Source: Strigops habroptila (taxonomy: Eukaryota > Chordata > Aves > Psittaciformes > Psittacidae). From it: a stretch of DNA of 64,000 bases. A program made the translations under genes and the position numbers. Numbering within the stretch: position 1 is the stretch's first letter; each line of letters begins with the position of its first letter. The notes beneath the pieces are model-generated. The model worked only from the letters and a program-made list of their open reading frames with translations. It had not been told where the DNA came from and did no database searches. The stretch covers positions 278,992 to 342,991 of the forward strand of contig NC_044283.2 of assembly GCF_004027225.2 (NCBI RefSeq), written 5' to 3'. Below, piece by piece: positions 15,501-26,400 of this stretch.

Positions 15501-18500
15501 CCTGCACCCAGCCCCCTGCACCCACCCCCTGCACCCAGCCCCGCTGCTCCGGTGCATCCACATCCCGAGGTGCTCCCCTCACCCATGGGTGCCCCGGGAG
15601 CAGCGCTGCTGCCCGGCCCTGCCCCCCGGCGCTGGGGGGAGCGGGAGAACGTGGTCCCAGCAGTGAGGGAAGTCACCCACGGAACCAGGGAACGGGTTGG
15701 GGTGAAGGGACCTTAAAGCTCCTCCAGCTCCAACCCCTGCCCCGGGCAGGGACACCTTCCACTAGAGCAGGTTGCTCCAAGCCCCTGTGTCCAACCTGGC
15801 CTTGAACACTGCCAGGGATGGGGCAGCCGCAGCTGCTCTGGTGCCAGCGCCCCCCCCAGGGCAGCGGTGCCCCCCCGGAGCCCCGTGTGCTGGGGGTCCT
15901 CACCTCGTGCTCCAGGGCACTGTACTCGCCCTCCGTCTGCTCCCGGATGATGACCAGGTCCAGGTTGTTGTGGCGCGTCTGGTACCCAGAGAGGCTCTTC
16001 ACGTGCACCACGTTGGCAAAGAGGTCCAGCTTGCGCCTGGGGGAGCACGGCTTCCCTGGGTGACCCCCTCCCACCACCCCAGAGCGAGGAACTTCCCTGT
16101 ATCCCGCCCAACTCTTCCCTCTGCCGGTTGGAAGCCCAAACTCCTCCTCCCATCCCTGCAGCCCTTGTCCAAAGCCCCTCTCCAGGTTTCCTGGAGCCCC
16201 TTTAGGCACTGGAAGGCTGGATCTATCTATCTGTCCCTTCATCCATACACCCATCCATCCATCCACCCACCCATGCACCCCCCCACCCCCCTCCCTCCCC
16301 AGCAGGGTCACACTGAGCTGAGGCAGTTCCTGCCCAGGCAATCCCCAGGGATTCTCCCTTCCCGGTAACACAGGATCTCCAGACTCGCTCCCTCAGCCCC
16401 AGCACCCAGCAGGATGGTGCTGCAGCCCCAGCGCTCACCTGAGCCTCATGTCGTAGGAGGCCAGCTCCCCCTTGTACTCCATGGGGGTGTGGATCTTCCC
16501 TGCGGGACAGGGGCAGTGAGAGCCCGCAGCGCAGCGGGGCCCGGGCGGTGCCTTCCCCGCGCCCTGACCGCGGCGATTCCCACCACCCAAAGCACCCAGC
16601 GCTGCCTGCCATGGGGCCACGCTCCCTGCGCACGCAGGGGCAGGGGGCTGGGGGCAGGGGGCTGGGGGCAGGCACGGTGCTGGGGGCAGGCAGGGTGCAG
16701 GGGGCAGGCAGGGTGCTGGGGGCAGGCAGGGTGCTGGGTGCAGGCAGGGTGCTGGGGGCAGGCAGGGTGCAGGGGGCAGGCAGGGTGCTGGGTGCAGGCA
16801 GGGTGCTGGGGGCAGGCAGGGTGCTGGGGGCAGGCAGGGTGCTGGGGGCAGGCAGGGGGCTGGGGGCAGGCACGGTGCTGGGGGCAGGCAGGGTGCTGGG
16901 GGCAGGCAGGGTGCTGGGGGCAGGCAGGGTGCTGGGGGCAGGCAGGGGGCAGGCAGGGTGCTGGGGGCAGGCAGGGTGCTGGGGGCAGGCAGGGTGCAGG
17001 GGGCAGGCAGGGTGCTGGGGGCAGGCAGGGTGCTGGGGGCAGGCAGGGTGCAGGGGGCAGGCAGGGTGCTGGGGGCAGGCAGGGTGCTGGGGGCAGGCAG
17101 GGTGCTGGGGGCAGGCAGGGGGCAGGCAGGGTGCTGGGGGCAGGCAGGGGGCTGGGGGCAGGCACGGTGCTGGGGGCAGGGTGCTGGGGGCGGGCAGGGG
17201 GCAGGCAGGGTGCTGGGGGCAGGCAGGGTGCTGGGGGCAGGCAGGGTGCTGGGGGCAGGCAGGGGGCAGGCAGGGGGCTGGGGGCAGGCAGGGTGCTGGG
17301 GGCAGGCAGGGGGCAGGCAGGGTGCTGGGTGCAGGCAGGGGGCTGGGGGCAGGCCGGGCCCCTCTGCCTGCCCTCACCTATGATGGCCACTTTACTCTCC
17401 TTCATGGAGTCGATGACCTCGTCCAGCTTCTCCTCCGAGGCCATGTTCTGCACCTCGCTCAGGTAGTGCTCGTCGAACACCACCGGCACGCTGGCGGCCT
17501 GCACAGGGGACACGGGGACAGGAGGCACTGCCCATCCCGCAGGGACCAGGGGACCTGCACCCATGGCACGGGACCCGGCCGCTGGGGACGCGGGTGCTGG
17601 GGACCCAGGTGCTGGGACACGAAGCCCTGAACTGGCAACAGGCTCTGCGCTGGCGCAAGCGGGACGAGGAGCTTGAGACGCTGAGCCTGGAGCTCTGGGG
17701 CGCTTCGGGCCCACCTGAGCAGTGGGGCTGCGTCACCCCTAAGCCCAGGACTCCCCCTTCTTGCTGTAACAGGGGTAACTGGAGGCTCTGGGGCAGCAGC
17801 ACAAGAGGGACGTGGAGCTGCTGGAGCGAGGCCAGAGGAGGCCCCGGAGCTGCTGCGAGGGCTGGAGCAGCTCTGCTCTGGAGCCAGGCTGAGAGAGCTG
17901 GGCTGGGGCAGCCTGGAGAAGAGAAGGCTCCTGAAGGGGACACCTTAGAGCAGCTCCAGTGCCTAAAGGGGCTCCAGGAAACCTGGAGAGGGGCTTTGGA
18001 CAAGGGATGGAGGGATGGGACAAGGGGAACGGCTTCACCGTGCCGGGGGACACGAGCTGCGGGCAGGGCTTTACCTTGAACACCTCCTTGACCGCGTGCA
18101 TGAGCTCGGGGCCCACCCCGTCCCCCGGCAGCATCGTCACCTGGAACGTGCCCTCGGCCTTGGCATGCTCTGACTGCAGGGAGCAGAGCGGGGTCAGGCC
18201 CGCTGCTGCCCCAGCGCAGGGACGGGGGTCACCGAGGGCGCGGGGAGCACCTGCCCCACAGCCCGGCCCCCCCGCACAGACCCGCTGCAGCGCCAGCAGC
18301 GACCTTCAGCTCGAGCAGCTGAGCCCCGCGCGCGGCACCCCCCGTCCAACAGCACCACGAGAGCCCTCCCGCAGCATTCCGGGTGTCACCTGCCCCCGGC
18401 GAGCACAGCGCGTCCCCTCCGGCAGCCAAGAGCTCGGCTCTGCCCTATCGAGTGTCCCTCATTGCCTCCTCGTGTCACCGTGACCTCCTGAGCCCCCTGC

Positions 18501-19740
18501 GCTGTGGGGTCCCACGCTCTCACCCCACAGCTCCTGCTTTGTGTGGGTCTGGACACAAACCCAGCCCCTGAGACCATTCCCATCTCCGCACGGTGCTGCT
18601 GCCCCGCTGCAGCTGCCCCCCGCTTTTACACGGGCTCTCACTGACCCCCCCTCCTTCAGCCTGTAATTCCCAGCACGGAGCTGAGCTCTGACATGGGATT
18701 GCCCCGGCCCGGCCGCTGGGATTGGAGTCACAGGCAGAGACAAGCTCACCCAATGGTTTGACCTGACACCGAAAGGTGTGAACAAGCAGCACCTCAGTGA
18801 CACAGGGCACAGGGTGACGGTGAAGGGTGAGCAGGGAGGCAGGAGCGGAGCCCGGACCGCTCACTTTCAGTGCCTCGGGGTCGAGCTCGGGGGCAGAAAA
18901 CCCCAAGCACCACCAGCGATGGCCCCGCCAGGGGCAGCCGAGCACCCGCGGAGGGGACCTCCGAGCTCAAGGTCAAAAGAACAGCCCCAGCCTGAGCCCT
19001 TCCCTTGGGCCCCTTCGCTGTCACCGCAACCAGCAGCGCGGCCAGGCAGGAGCTGCCACCGCCTGCGACAGGCACCGGCACCGGCACCGCCGGGGCTGCT
19101 CCTGCTCCGCTGAGAACCACTCACCCCCCAGCCCCTGCTGCTGCCCACGGTGTGTGCCCCCCGCGTGTGCGGCACCGCCGGCCCCTGCCTCACCCACCCC
19201 TAAAGCTGCCGCCCCATCCCCTGCGCTGGCTGCGGCTCATCCCCTGCGCCGGCTGCGGCTCATCCCCTGCGCCGGCTGCGGCTCATTCCCTGCGCTGTTC
19301 CACGTTAAGCAGCCCGGGCAGCCCGGGCACGGTGGGGCCGGGCTGACACGCCGGGCTCAGCCGTCCCCCTCCCCGCCGCAGCCCCCCGGAGCGCTCCCGC
19401 CGCAGCCGCAGGAGCCCCGGGCCGGGGGAGCTGGGGAGGAGGGAACGCGGCTGGAGGGGAAGGCGCTGCCCCGGGCAGGGCCCCCCCGCCCCGCTCTCAC
19501 CTTGGCCTGCGGGATCTGCTGCAGCGCGGGGGGCACGCGGAGGCCCCTCCACAGCCCGAGGCTCGGGGTGCGCAGGAGCCCCTGGGGGGAGGCAGAGCGG
19601 GGGTGAGACACCGCAGCCCCCCATGGCCCCCCATAGCCCCCCATGTGCCCCCCATGGCCCCCACCGCCCCCCGGCCCTCACCGCCCCCCGGCCCCGGCCC
19701 TCACCGCGGCCGCCGCCCGCCCCGCTCCCAGCGCCGCCAT
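12464..19740 (-). CDS. IDH3B: Isocitrate dehydrogenase (NAD+) 3 beta subunit, mitochondrial, two C-terminal isoforms
   Basis: IDH3B is a non-catalytic subunit of the mitochondrial NAD-dependent isocitrate dehydrogenase of the citric acid cycle. Coding exons in transcript order are 19740-19705, 19581-19501, 18173-18075, 17498-17378, 16499-16439, 16036-15904, 15107-14974, 14761-14659, 14570-14424, 14349-14255 and 14174-14114, then either 13850-13761 (386 aa) or 12541-12464 (382 aa). All phases close. The N-terminus [12 protein letters not shown] with following Arg-rich text fits a mitochondrial presequence. Diagnostic motifs are [55 protein letters not shown] and [20 protein letters not shown]. 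Introns contain CR1 pieces and two minisatellites. NOP56 next to IDH3B is also the human arrangement. Confidence 0.96.
13001..13006 (-). terminator. IDH3B: IDH3B proximal polyadenylation signal (AATAAA on minus strand)
   Basis: TTTATT on the plus strand lies 755 bp beyond the proximal stop. It would end the transcript before the distal last exon, so choosing the proximal exon can be coupled to early polyadenylation. Confidence 0.65.
13390..13590. repeat. About 22-bp minisatellite in IDH3B 3' region
   Basis: Units of the form GGTCCCTGTGAGCTTGGGGG repeat about nine times with small changes. The array lies between the proximal stop and its poly(A) signal, so it is in the 3' UTR of that isoform and in the last intron of the other. 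Confidence 0.8.
13761..13850 (-). CDS. IDH3B: IDH3B alternative last exon, proximal (ends HPHYGA)
   Basis: This exon encodes [20 protein letters not shown] plus nine more residues and a TAG. The acceptor is CCAG, and the phase matches the donor of exon 14174-14114. The associated poly(A) signal is at 13001-13006. It corresponds to the human isoform with the VRTRDMGGYSTT ending. Confidence 0.9.
   Translation of the reverse strand, partial: VRTRDLGGYSTTSDFVKSVIDNLHPHYGA
15165..15545. repeat. 13-14 bp minisatellite in IDH3B intron 7
   Basis: CCCCTGCACCCAC and CCCCTGCACCCAG alternate about 28 times. The unit has no stop codon in several frames, which creates long spurious open frames on both strands. 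It begins about 60 bp from exon 14974-15107. Confidence 0.9.
15690..16215 (-). mobile_element. Two collinear CR1 fragments flanking an IDH3B exon
   Basis: One fragment (about 15690-15835) holds the CR1 3' end up to GATGGGGCAGCC. The second (about 16088-16215) holds the adjoining inner part (GGTTGGAAGCCCAAACTCCT to CCTTTAGGCACTGG). Both are minus-oriented, and IDH3B exon 15904-16036 lies between them. Confidence 0.75.
16625..17360. repeat. 18-bp minisatellite filling IDH3B intron 4
   Basis: GGGGGCAGGCAGGGTGCT is repeated about 38 times with single-base variants and a few shortened GGGGGCAGGCA units. It occupies most of the intron between exons 16439-16499 and 17378-17498. The right edge stops about 15 bp from the donor of exon 17378-17498. 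Confidence 0.92.
17790..18040 (+). mobile_element. CR1 fragment in IDH3B intron 3
   Basis: Plus-oriented internal CR1 text, closely similar to that at 4290-4560 (CTGGAGCGAGGCCAGAGGAG and GGGGCTCCAGGAAACCTGGA). It ends about 35 bp from the IDH3B donor at 18075. Confidence 0.8.
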
Positions 19741-20173
19741 TCCTCCGCCCCACAATGCACCGCGGCACCGGCGCGGCGCCGGTACGGCCGCGCCAGAGAG
19801 GGGCGGGAGCGAGGCCGGGGCCCCGCAGCGCCCCCTGGCGGGCGGGCGGAGCATGGAAGGGACATACACACACCACACCCCCCCCCAAAGAGCCGCCGCA
19901 GGGTCCTAGCGCCCGCACTGAGCCCCCCCCGGGGACATCCCACCGCCCCTGGGACATCCCACCTTGCAGACAGCCCCAGGGCCTGCTCCAGGACCCCGGC
20001 ACCCCTCCCCAGACCGCGGTGCCCCCCGTAAATGCCCTACAGCCCCCCCCAACCCTGTGCCCCCATGCTGGGAGTGCCCTAAAGCCCCCTCTCCAACCCT
20101 GCACCCCTCACTGGGGGTGCCCACGGGGGTACCCCTCATTTCTCAACAGCAGACAGGCCAGCGAGCTCCCCTC

Positions 20174-20179
20174 TTTATT
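20174..20179 (-). terminator. VPS16: VPS16 polyadenylation signal (AATAAA on minus strand)
   Basis: TTTATT on the plus strand lies 272 bp beyond the VPS16 stop. The IDH3B start codon is about 430 bp downstream, so IDH3B transcription begins close to the end of VPS16. Confidence 0.8.
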
Positions 20180-20450
20180 GTACAAGAAGGGAAGGGGTCA
20201 CACGGTGAGAAAGTGGGGACCCCCCCATGGTCCCACTGCTGCATTCCGCAGCCAGCGAGGAAGACCTTGGCCCCACGGTGACCGCGAGCAGGGGGCTGCC
20301 AGGGTGACCCCAGCGCATGGACCCCTCCTGCCCCATGCCGGGGCTCCCCGCAGCAAGGGGGAGGCCCGGGGGCAGCCTGGAGTGGCCCCAAGGAGCGTGA
20401 CAGGGGCTGGAGCCCCCACGGAGGACACGGCCGGACCCCCACCACGGGGG

Positions 20451-23400
20451 TCACTTCTTGAGGAGCTGGGCCCGGGCCCGGTTCAGCTTCTCGGCCACGG
20501 CAGCGTCGGTGCTGGCCGAGCACTTGGACAGGACAAAGTTCATCTCGGTCTCGTTCTTGTGCTCGATGGCGGCATCGGCCGCCTGGTCCAGGTCCCTGCG
20601 GGGAGAGGGGGACATGGGGTGTGGGGACAGCCCCATAGCCCCCCCATCCCCATGGGCTGGAGGCTCCAACCCCACACACCCCATGTGCTCTGGGAGGTCT
20701 CATCCACCCCTTGCTCCCCCTGCGGCTGCACGATCCCCATCCCCACTGCTCCAGTGGGTTCCAACCCTGCCCCACAGCCCCCAAGCTGCCCCCCAAGCAC
20801 CCCACACCCTTGAGCAGACGCACCCCACGAGGACGAAGGCCCTGACGCGCTGCTCGGGGGGCACACGGGGCGCGTACTTCTTGGCCTCGTAGCGGTTGTG
20901 GTGCTTCACCGCGATCTCCACGAAGGGCTGGAGAGGAGAGGACGGGGGTGATGGCCCCTCCAGCCCCACGGCACAGCCCCCCATGGGGCAGGGCTGGCCC
21001 CAGCAGCAGGAGCAGCTCTCACCAGGTACCCGATGGGCGACTTCTTGCTCTTGGAGAACTTCTCCATCTCCTCCCAGTCCCCGCGGTTGGCCAAGGCGCT
21101 GATCTTCAGCCACCAGTACCTGGGGACAGCGGTGAACCCAGCGCCCTGCACCCCCCCGGCCAGCCCCACAGCTCAGCTCCAGCCCCGCGGCTGCCCCCGG
21201 AGCCCCCCCAAGGCCCAACCTCTTGTCGGGGATCTTGAACTCGCGGTAGAGCTGCTCCGCGCGCTTGTGGTGACCGTCCAGGATGAGGTTGGAGACGGTG
21301 TCGTGCAGCGAGAGGTCGAGGTAGGGCTTGTCAAAGTCCTCCTGCAGGTGCCGCTGGAGCCGCAGCAGCTTGATCTGCTCCTCCGTGGCCTGGGCACCGA
21401 GCACCCGCTGGAGGCTCCCTGGCCCAGCTCTGCCCACGGGCTCTGCCCCAGGGCCCAGGGACCTGCGGTGCCCCACCAAGGGGGGGTGCCCCACCAAGGG
21501 GGGGGGGCCCAAAGGCAGCCCCGCGCCACCAGCAGCGCCCCAGGCCCCTCACCTTGGCTGCGAACTCGTTCTTGGCTTTGTAGAACTCGTCCAGCGCGTT
21601 CTGCAGGGCCCCCACGCGCCCCTCGATGCGCTGGGGACAGAGCACAGCGGCCCCTTCGCCCACCGCGGCACCCGCTGGGCATGGGGCAGCACCCACCGAG
21701 CCCCCCGGGGGGGGCCAGGGCTGACACAGGCGCAGGGGGAGGCTCTGGCTCTGCCACGCTGTGCTTGACCCCCCGAGACGGGCAGAGGCTGCCTAAGCGC
21801 GGGTGGGATCCGGACACAGGGTGGGATGGGGTCTGCCAGCAGCGCCCCAAGGGGATGATGGCCACAGAGTGTGATGTGGGGAGCTCCAGAGCCCACCCTG
21901 AGCATGAGGAGGGTGGAACCCCCCGCTGTGCGCACCCAGCAGCCCTAAGGGATGAACCCCCCCACGCACCGCTCCCTGGGCACAGGGAGCCCCCCCTCCA
22001 GCCCCTCGTCCTCCCGGCACGGACCTTCTCGCTGTAGCTGGCATGGACGTGGAAGTTGCCGAGCTCCTGGTGGTTGTCGTCCTGGTTGTAGAGGTCCTTC
22101 AGCGTGTCCCGCTCCTGGTGCTTGCAGAACTGGGGGCAATGGGGGGTGAGGGCAGGTGGGGGGCCCGGGGGGGCCCACGGGCGGTGGCAGCCCCTCACCT
22201 GGCGGTACAGGCTCAGCGCCACCGGCTGGTTCTGCAGCGTCATGAAGAAGGTGCCGCGGTTCAGCTCGTTCTTGAGGTGCAGCACCACGGTGTAGACTGG
22301 GGGCAAGGCGGCGGGCAAGATGTGGGTCTGTGCCCCCATGTTGGGGGGGGCAGCCAGGGAACAGCCCCAGCAGCTCCTGCCACCCCACTGCACAAGGAGC
22401 AAAGCCACAAAGGGGGTCCCGCAGCCCCAAACACCCCCCGGCCCCCAAACACCCCCCCCCCAGCCACAACCCTCCCCCAGCCCCAAACCACACCCCAGCC
22501 CCCAAATCCCCCCCAACCATCAAATCCCCTCCAGACCCCAAACACCCCCCAGCCTCCAAATCCCTCCCAGCCTCCAAATCCAACCCTGGCCCCCAAACCC
22601 CCCCAGACCCCAAACCCCCTCCCCAGGCCCCAAATCATTCCCAGCCCCAAACCCCCCCCGGCTCCCAACTTCCCCCCCCAGCCCCCAAACCCACTCCTGG
22701 CTCCAGCCCCCCCGCGCTGCCCCCACCCAGGTCGGTGTCCCCGCTCTCGATGGCTTTGCTCAGCGCCAACTTGCTCCTCTTCATCTTGAGCAGCAGCGGG
22801 ACCTGCTCCCCGGAGCGGGGCTCATACTCCAGCAGCTGCCGGGCACGGGGGGGGTGGGTCAGTGCCCGGCCCCCGCTGTGTGCCCCCCCCCCGGTGCCCC
22901 CCCCAGCCCAGCACCTTGATGGCCAGCTCCGTGCGGCCGCAGTCGTAGGCGCGGGCGGCGATCTCGGAGTAGGAGATGCCGGGGGTGTCGCCCAGCTTGT
23001 GGTTGATGGCCTGCGCCACCTCCTCGTCCGACTTGTCCTTCTGCTGCACCTGCGCGGGGGGAGCGGGACGGTCCCCAAGAGCCCCCCCCCCAGCGCGGAG
23101 CCCCCCCCCCGAGCCCCCATTTACCTTGTAGCAGGCCCAGTGTGCCAGGATGCGGCTCACGCCCTGGATCTCGGAGAGGCGCAGGTACTCGCACATCCTG
23201 ATGGCCAGCGGGTAGAGCCGCCGCAGCACCAGCCTGGGGGGCACGGGGGGCCACGGGCACGGCCCATGGCGGGGTCTGCGGTGTGGGGCAGCTCCACCGG
23301 CCTCAGGGGGGGCCCAGAGTGCTCCGAGCCCCAAACCAAGGGGATGGGGACCAGGGGGATGGGGACTGTGGGGATGTGGTCCATGGGGATGGGGAACCAC

Positions 23401-26400
23401 AGGGATGGAGACGATGGAGATGGGGAAACACAGGGATGGAGAACAAGGACATGGGGAACCACAGGGATGGAGAACATGGAGATGGGGAACCACAGGGATG
23501 GAGACCATGGAGATGGGGAACCACAGGGATGGAGACCATGGGGATGGGGAACCACAGGGATGGAGACCATGGGGATGGGGAACCACAGGGATGGAGACCA
23601 TGGGGATGGGGAACCACAGGGATGGAGACCATGGAGATGGGGAACCACAGGGATGGAGACCATGGGCATGGGGAACCACAGGGATGGAGACCATGGAGAT
23701 GGGGAACCACAGGGATGGAGACCATGGAGATGGGGAACCACAGGGATGGAGACCATGGAGATGGGGAACCACAGGGGTGGAGACCATGGGGATGGGGAAC
23801 CACAGGGATGGAGACCATGGGCATGGGGAACCACAGGGATGGAGACCATGGAGATGGGGAACCACAGGGATGGAGACCATGGGGATGGGGAACCACAGGG
23901 ATGGAGACCATGGGGATGGGGAACCACAGGGATGGAGACCATGGGGATGGGGAACCACAGGGATGGAGACCATGGAGATGGGGAACCACAGGGATGGAGA
24001 CCATGGAGATGGGGAAACACAGGGATGGAGACCATGGGGACAGGGACCACAGGAATGGGATGGGAGCCATGGAGATGGGGACTATGGTGTGGAAAGACAC
24101 TGCCTCAGCCCAGGGCCGCCATTCCCAGCTCCAGGCACCCTCACCTGTCCAGCAGCACCTCGATGGTGAGTCTCTTGTATCTGTGGGGATGGTCAAGGGA
24201 TGTCCTGGACCTCAAAACCCCCCTGAGTGCAGGCAGCACGTGCTGGGCACTGGCCTCCTGCTGCACAGCACCCCTGCACAGCACCCCTGCATGGCCCCCC
24301 GCATCCTGCACCCCCCGGGCGATGCCACGCTCCTGCCCATGGAGGATACTGGGTGAAGGTGAGGGGGATGCCGATCTGGTAGTCCCGGATGGCGTTGAGC
24401 ACCCGCAGGTCCTGGCACATGCGCACGAAGCTCTCCGGGGGGAACTTGTCGAGGAAGCACTTCCCGAAGGAGGCTGCCTGTGGGCACAGGGGTGAGGGGC
24501 TGGGGCCGGGCCGGCCATGACGTGGCCGCACGGGAGGGAGCCGGGGCCCCCAGCGCCCCACTCACCCTCAGCAGCGCCTTCTGGGTGTCGGGCTCGTGCT
24601 CGTGGCCCGCGGCCTCGATGCACTGGCTCACGGCCTCCGGGAGCAGCTTCTGCTCCTTGATCTCCCGCAGGTACTCGTCTGCCTTCTGGCTCTCCTTCTG
24701 CAGGGAACGGGAGCACTGGGACCCCTGCGGGGAGCCCTGCGGGGACCCCCGGGTCTCCCCTTCCCGTCACTGCGGGGCTGGGACACCCCAACCTCCTGGG
24801 GGCAGCGGGACGTACCTCGTACTCCTTCTGCGCCTCCAGCAGGAGAGCCCCCGGCGCCATGGAGGCGATCTTGAAGATCTCCTGGCTGGCCTCTGCAGAG
24901 ACAGGGGGTGAAAGCATCACAGAACCATGGAATCCCCATGGGCTGGGGCTGGAGGGGACCCTCAGGCTCAGCTCACCTGGGATCTCCTGCAGGAACTCGT
25001 GGGAGCTGCGGGACAAGATGCGGACCCCGTCCAGCTCGGGCACCAGGTAGGAGTCCTCATCCAGGACAAACCTGAGCTCCCCGCTAAGGGCTTGCGGGAA
25101 GGAAGTGGCTCTGTGCCCCTCTGCCCCATGTACAGCCATAGAACCCCAGCCTGCTTTGGGGTGAAGGGACCTTAAAGCTCCTCCAGCTCCAACCCCTGCC
25201 CCGGGCAGGGACACCTTCCACTAGAGCAGGTTGCTCCAAGCCCCTGTGTCCAACCTGGCCTTGAACACTGCCAGGGATGGGGCAGCCACAGCTTCTCTGG
25301 GCACCCTGTGCCAGCGCCTCAGCACCCTCACAGGGAAGGGCTTCTGCCTCAGAGCTCATCTCAATCTCCCCTCTGGCAGGTTAAAGCCATTCCCCTTGGC
25401 CTGTCCCTCCATCCCTTGCCCAAAGCCCCTCTCCAGGTTTCCTGGAGCCCCTTCAGGCCCTGGCGCTGCTCTGAGGGCTCTCAGAGCCAAGGGGAGCAGG
25501 ACCCCCTCAGCAGGAGGTTTGGACGAGGGGCACAGGGCTTGGGGACACACAGGAGCGGGTTTGCTGCTGCCCAGGGCCGGGCAGGGGCGGCTGTGGCAGA
25601 ACTGCAGACACGGGAACAAGATCAACCTCCTCTGGCTGCCCGGGGTGTACGGACACCGAGGGGACACCCGCGTCCCCCGCAGAGCTGCTGCTGACCCAAA
25701 GAGCACCCGTAGAGACCCGCAGGCTGTGCCGGCCCTCGGCCGCGCCGCCGGCCCCTCTTCCCAAAGGATACTGGATGCCCTCGCTGGAGCTCCCGGCCAC
25801 CAGGAGCTGCCGGTCCCAGGCCACCACCACAGCGCGCTGCCGGCTGCGGGGCCGCATGCACCTGGGGGGACCCACAGCTCAACCCCTGCAGCCCCAGCCC
25901 CGGCGGGGGGCACCGGGGGGGCTCCCCTGTCCCGGGGGGGGCTGTGGGGTGGGCGCAGGGCTCAGCGCACCCTAAGGGTGGGCTCGGCCATGGGTCAGCA
26001 CTCACCAAACCATCTGCTTGGGTGGGGAGCGGATGCTGCAGTGGAACTCACAGAGCTTCTCCTAGGAACAGAGCCACGGGATGAGCCGGGGGGGAAACAG
26101 GGGGAATGGGGGCGTAAAATCGGGTGAAGAACAAGAGGTGGATCAGGATCATAAACAGGAACGTGGATGGGTGCGAGGGCAACCCACAGCCCGGAGCCCA
26201 TGGGACCCCAAAGGAGCCGGTGTGGACCCCCCCAGTGCAGGATGCGCCTGCCCAGCACCCCAACGCCCCACCCCGGGGAGGTGAGGCTGAGTTAAACCAG
26301 TGTTTCACTGAACAGAGCCACAGACAGGGCTACGGGGGCTCCTGAACTGCGCTTTCACTGGGGACAGAGCCCACAACTCTCAAGCTAAGGAGCTGCACCG

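Noticed and set aside
14929-15716. Cys/Gly/Trp-rich repeat polypeptides ([10 protein letters not shown]) on both strands
   Set aside because: Created by the CCCCTGCACCCA minisatellite. They resemble keratin-associated or collagen-like proteins only by composition.
16223-17714. Open frames of 350-420 codons on both strands rich in [11 protein letters not shown] or GAGRVLGAG
   Set aside because: Artefacts of the 18-bp minisatellite in IDH3B intron 4. Only the embedded IDH3B exons on the minus strand are real.
22330-24495. Very long open frame (over 700 codons) on the plus strand over the VPS16 introns
   Set aside because: It is produced by the 31-bp minisatellite and C-rich repeats lacking stops, it crosses VPS16 exons on the other strand, and it has no family similarity.
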